Of a stretch of DNA of 51,527 bases, positions 49,713-51,527 are shown one piece after another. A program made the translations under genes and the position numbers. Each line of letters opens with the position of its first letter. The first letter of the stretch is position 1. Origin of the DNA: an uncultured Collinsella sp. (lineage in GTDB: Bacteria; Actinomycetota; Coriobacteriia; Coriobacteriales; Coriobacteriaceae); NCBI GenBank assembly GCA_937950325.1, contig CALFDJ010000043.1:1-51527 (forward strand), in the 5' to 3' direction. The notes beneath the pieces were generated by a model. That model had not been told where the DNA came from. It saw nothing but the letters and a program-made list of their open reading frames with translations, and ran no database searches.

Positions 49713-51476
49713 ATGACAGACGAGCTGGACCCCCAGACTCAAGAGCATATTGATGATCCCGCAGACGTCACCACAGATACTGACGCTGTGACCTGCGATG
49801 GTACCGACGTCGACGGCCCCATCTTGGACGAAAGCGCTACGGCGGAAACCCCCGAATCAGAAAACGCCGATGAGCAAAACGACGATGTGCCCGCTCAGGA
49901 CGACGCCTCCGAAAAGGACGCCGCCCCACAAGCAGCAGGCCCCATCGAGGTGTCTTCGGAAGAAGAGCTCGACGCCGTCATGGACTCCATGATGGATGCT
50001 GTCAAAGCGATGAAAGACGCCGTCGCCGATGCCGATATTGATGCCGAGGAAGAGGAGGCCGCCGAGGCGGCCTCGACCTTTGTACCCGGCGAGACTCCGG
50101 TTGCCGACCAGGGCAGCACCATGCCCTCGTTTCTGCAGCTCGAGCACCCCACGATTGGCGCCGATGCGGTCGATCCGCACGCAGCAGGCTTTTCTGTGGT
50201 CGAGGGCGGTACCGGCAATATCGCCGCGCCGCAGGCTGCCAATGCGGATGCTGCCGACACCGCTCGCCCGACCGCCCCGCACTCCCCCGCCGCGAGCCGC
50301 GATCTGGGTACCGCCGTCTCGAACACTGCGAACGCCGTGGGCACCTTTATCGCCCAGGGTGCCTCGGCCATGCGCGAGATGAACGCCGCGAAAAAGGCAC
50401 TTGCCGATGCCCGCGCCCACCTGGCCGAACTTGAGCAGCGCATTGCCGATCAGGCCGAGGAACTCGAGACGCGCCAGGATATCGCAGGCCGCTACGAGCA
50501 GATCGTCGCCGACCAGCGTCAGGCGATCGCCACAGCGCAAAAGACCGCTGCGGCAGCCGAAATCGATCGCGATGTCCATGCTTCCAAAGTAGCAGAGCTC
50601 AAGGGTCAGCTCGAACAAATGAAGACAGAGGATGACGCGACCGAGCTCCGTCTGAAGGCCGCGCTCGATGCCGTGGAGGCCCGCGAGGCGAGCTCGCGCG
50701 AGACCGGCAACCGCCTCGTTCGCCGTCTTGAGGATTCCAAGCGCATCCGCGACAAGGTGCAGGCCGAGCGAGACGCCGGCATTGCCGCCGCACAACAAAC
50801 CGTCGACGCCACGCGCGCCCAGCTCGAGACACTGCGTCATGAGTATGCCGAGCTGCAACGCAATCCCTCGGCAAATCCCGCCAACTATACGGTGCGCACC
50901 AGCGAGCTCTCGATGCAGATCTCCGACACGGCAGATGCCCTGCGTAAAGCCGAAGAAGATGTCCCGCGTATCACCGCCGACCTTGAACACTCGCTTGCCG
51001 CAGCCGAGCAGGCCGTCGAACAGGCGCAGGCCCCCATTGCCGAAGCCAAACGCGCGCACCAAGCCGTGACGGCAGAGGCCGATGCCGCGCGCGACGAGCT
51101 GCAGACCGCAAAAACCGCCGCTGCAACGCGCCAGCGCGAACTGCGCGAGAAGATCGCCGCCGAGGACAAGGCACGCCGCGACCAAGAGCAGAGCATCGCC
51201 AACGCCCAAGCAGATGCCGCACATGCGCAGTCGATCATCGAACAGGCGAACGAAGTACACGACCACCCAGAGATTACTGAGTCGCTTGCAGGATCCTTGG
51301 CCCGAGACAAAGCCGAACACGCCGAGACCGAGCGAGAGGTTACCCAGCTCGAAGCCACCGAGGACGCGGTGCGCGAGCGTACCCGCGACTCACGCATCAA
51401 ATTCACCGGCGCCATCGTCTGCATCGTCGCCGCAATCCTGGTGATCATCGCAATCTGGCTGTTCGCAAGCAAGTAG
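49713..51476 (+). CDS. Tail-anchored coiled-coil protein of unknown function
   Basis: A roughly 587-residue protein in three parts. The first 200 or so residues are acidic and low-complexity, rich in Asp, Glu, Ala and Thr. Residues from about 215 to 555 are a long alternating coiled coil (for example KALADARAHLAELEQRIADQAEELETRQ and DKARRDQEQSIANAQADAAHAQSIIEQAN). The last 24 residues form a single membrane segment (VCIVAAILVIIAIWLFASK) ending the protein. I do not recognise the family. It resembles membrane-tethered scaffold or division-associated proteins only in shape. GAGGAG lies 9 bases before ATG 49713; ATG 49707 is also possible. Confidence 0.75.
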   Translation: MTDELDPQTQEHIDDPADVTTDTDAVTCDGTDVDGPILDESATAETPESENADEQNDDVPAQDDASEKDAAPQAAGPIEVSSEEELDAVMDSMMDAVKAMKDAVADADIDAEEEEAAEAASTFVPGETPVADQGSTMPSFLQLEHPTIGADAVDPHAAGFSVVEGGTGNIAAPQAANADAADTARPTAPHSPAASRDLGTAVSNTANAVGTFIAQGASAMREMNAAKKALADARAHLAELEQRIADQAEELETRQDIAGRYEQIVADQRQAIATAQKTAAAAEIDRDVHASKVAELKGQLEQMKTEDDATELRLKAALDAVEAREASSRETGNRLVRRLEDSKRIRDKVQAERDAGIAAAQQTVDATRAQLETLRHEYAELQRNPSANPANYTVRTSELSMQISDTADALRKAEEDVPRITADLEHSLAAAEQAVEQAQAPIAEAKRAHQAVTAEADAARDELQTAKTAAATRQRELREKIAAEDKARRDQEQSIANAQADAAHAQSIIEQANEVHDHPEITESLAGSLARDKAEHAETEREVTQLEATEDAVRERTRDSRIKFTGAIVCIVAAILVIIAIWLFASK

Positions 51477-51492
51477 TCGTTTAAGAACGTCC
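51477..51492. repeat. Partial dispersed repeat at the window end
   Basis: TCGTTTAAGAACGTCC repeats the sequence near 48394 and is the inverse of the GTTCTTAAACGA near 9168. The window ends soon after, so its extent is unknown. Confidence 0.5.
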
Positions 51493-51527
51493 ATTACAGT
51501 CGAAATTGTCAGCCCGGGACCGTCTCG

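Overview
The window is GC-rich, protein-dense chromosomal DNA, most like a gut Coriobacteriia genome (Actinomycetota), probably Collinsella. This rests on overall protein flavour, base composition and the many short intergenic palindromic repeats. It is an inference, because no ribosomal RNA gene is present. I see no tRNA, rRNA, CRISPR array, prophage or intact transposase.

Left part (1-14.5 kb) is mostly housekeeping: a PflA-like radical SAM protein, a structured RNA candidate resembling 6S RNA, a GlcNAc-1-phosphate transferase, TrpS, an MGMT-type protein, a DegV protein with a MarR regulator, a B3/B4-domain protein, ATP-dependent PEP carboxykinase, a flippase-like membrane protein, a metallophosphatase and a CPA1-type cation/proton antiporter. 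The last two genes are bracketed by two copies of a 121-122 bp element with 17-18 bp perfect inverted ends.

The accessory part (14.3-19.6 kb) holds a 1229-residue RecQ-type helicase with large unassigned flanks. A perfect palindrome lies just outside each end of the gene. Beside it is a scar of truncated genes: an orphan 3' gene end, a DUF4268 C-terminus, and a Phd-type antitoxin that has lost its N-terminus and is joined to the antisense DUF4268 piece. An apparently intact ParE/RelE-type toxin follows. This is the most unusual stretch.

The middle part (19.6-31.4 kb) has serC-serA, an M20 peptidase followed by a degenerate DUF1015 protein, two tandem histidine phosphatases, a nitroreductase with an IdeR/DtxR-type box, an HdeD-UPF0178 pair, a His-rich-loop metal permease, a DnaQ-like exonuclease and a less GC-rich gene with a DUF559/Vsr-like nuclease domain.

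Metal homeostasis follows (31.7-35.2 kb): a SmtB-like ArsR repressor, a separate HMA metallochaperone and a Zn/Cd P-type ATPase, tied together by three operators of the form ATATGA-N8-TCATAT. A DtxR/MntR regulator with a hybrid metal site and several upstream repeats comes next.

The right part (35.3-51.5 kb) has a HAD phosphatase behind an ABC-F ATPase, a pstSCAB phosphate operon without phoU, a PepV-like dipeptidase, a second HAD phosphatase, a second DegV protein, a RelB/YafQ toxin-antitoxin pair, a LOG-family protein, tRNA-guanine transglycosylase, a short-chain dehydrogenase and a tail-anchored coiled-coil protein. At least four palindromic repeat families are scattered through the gaps.
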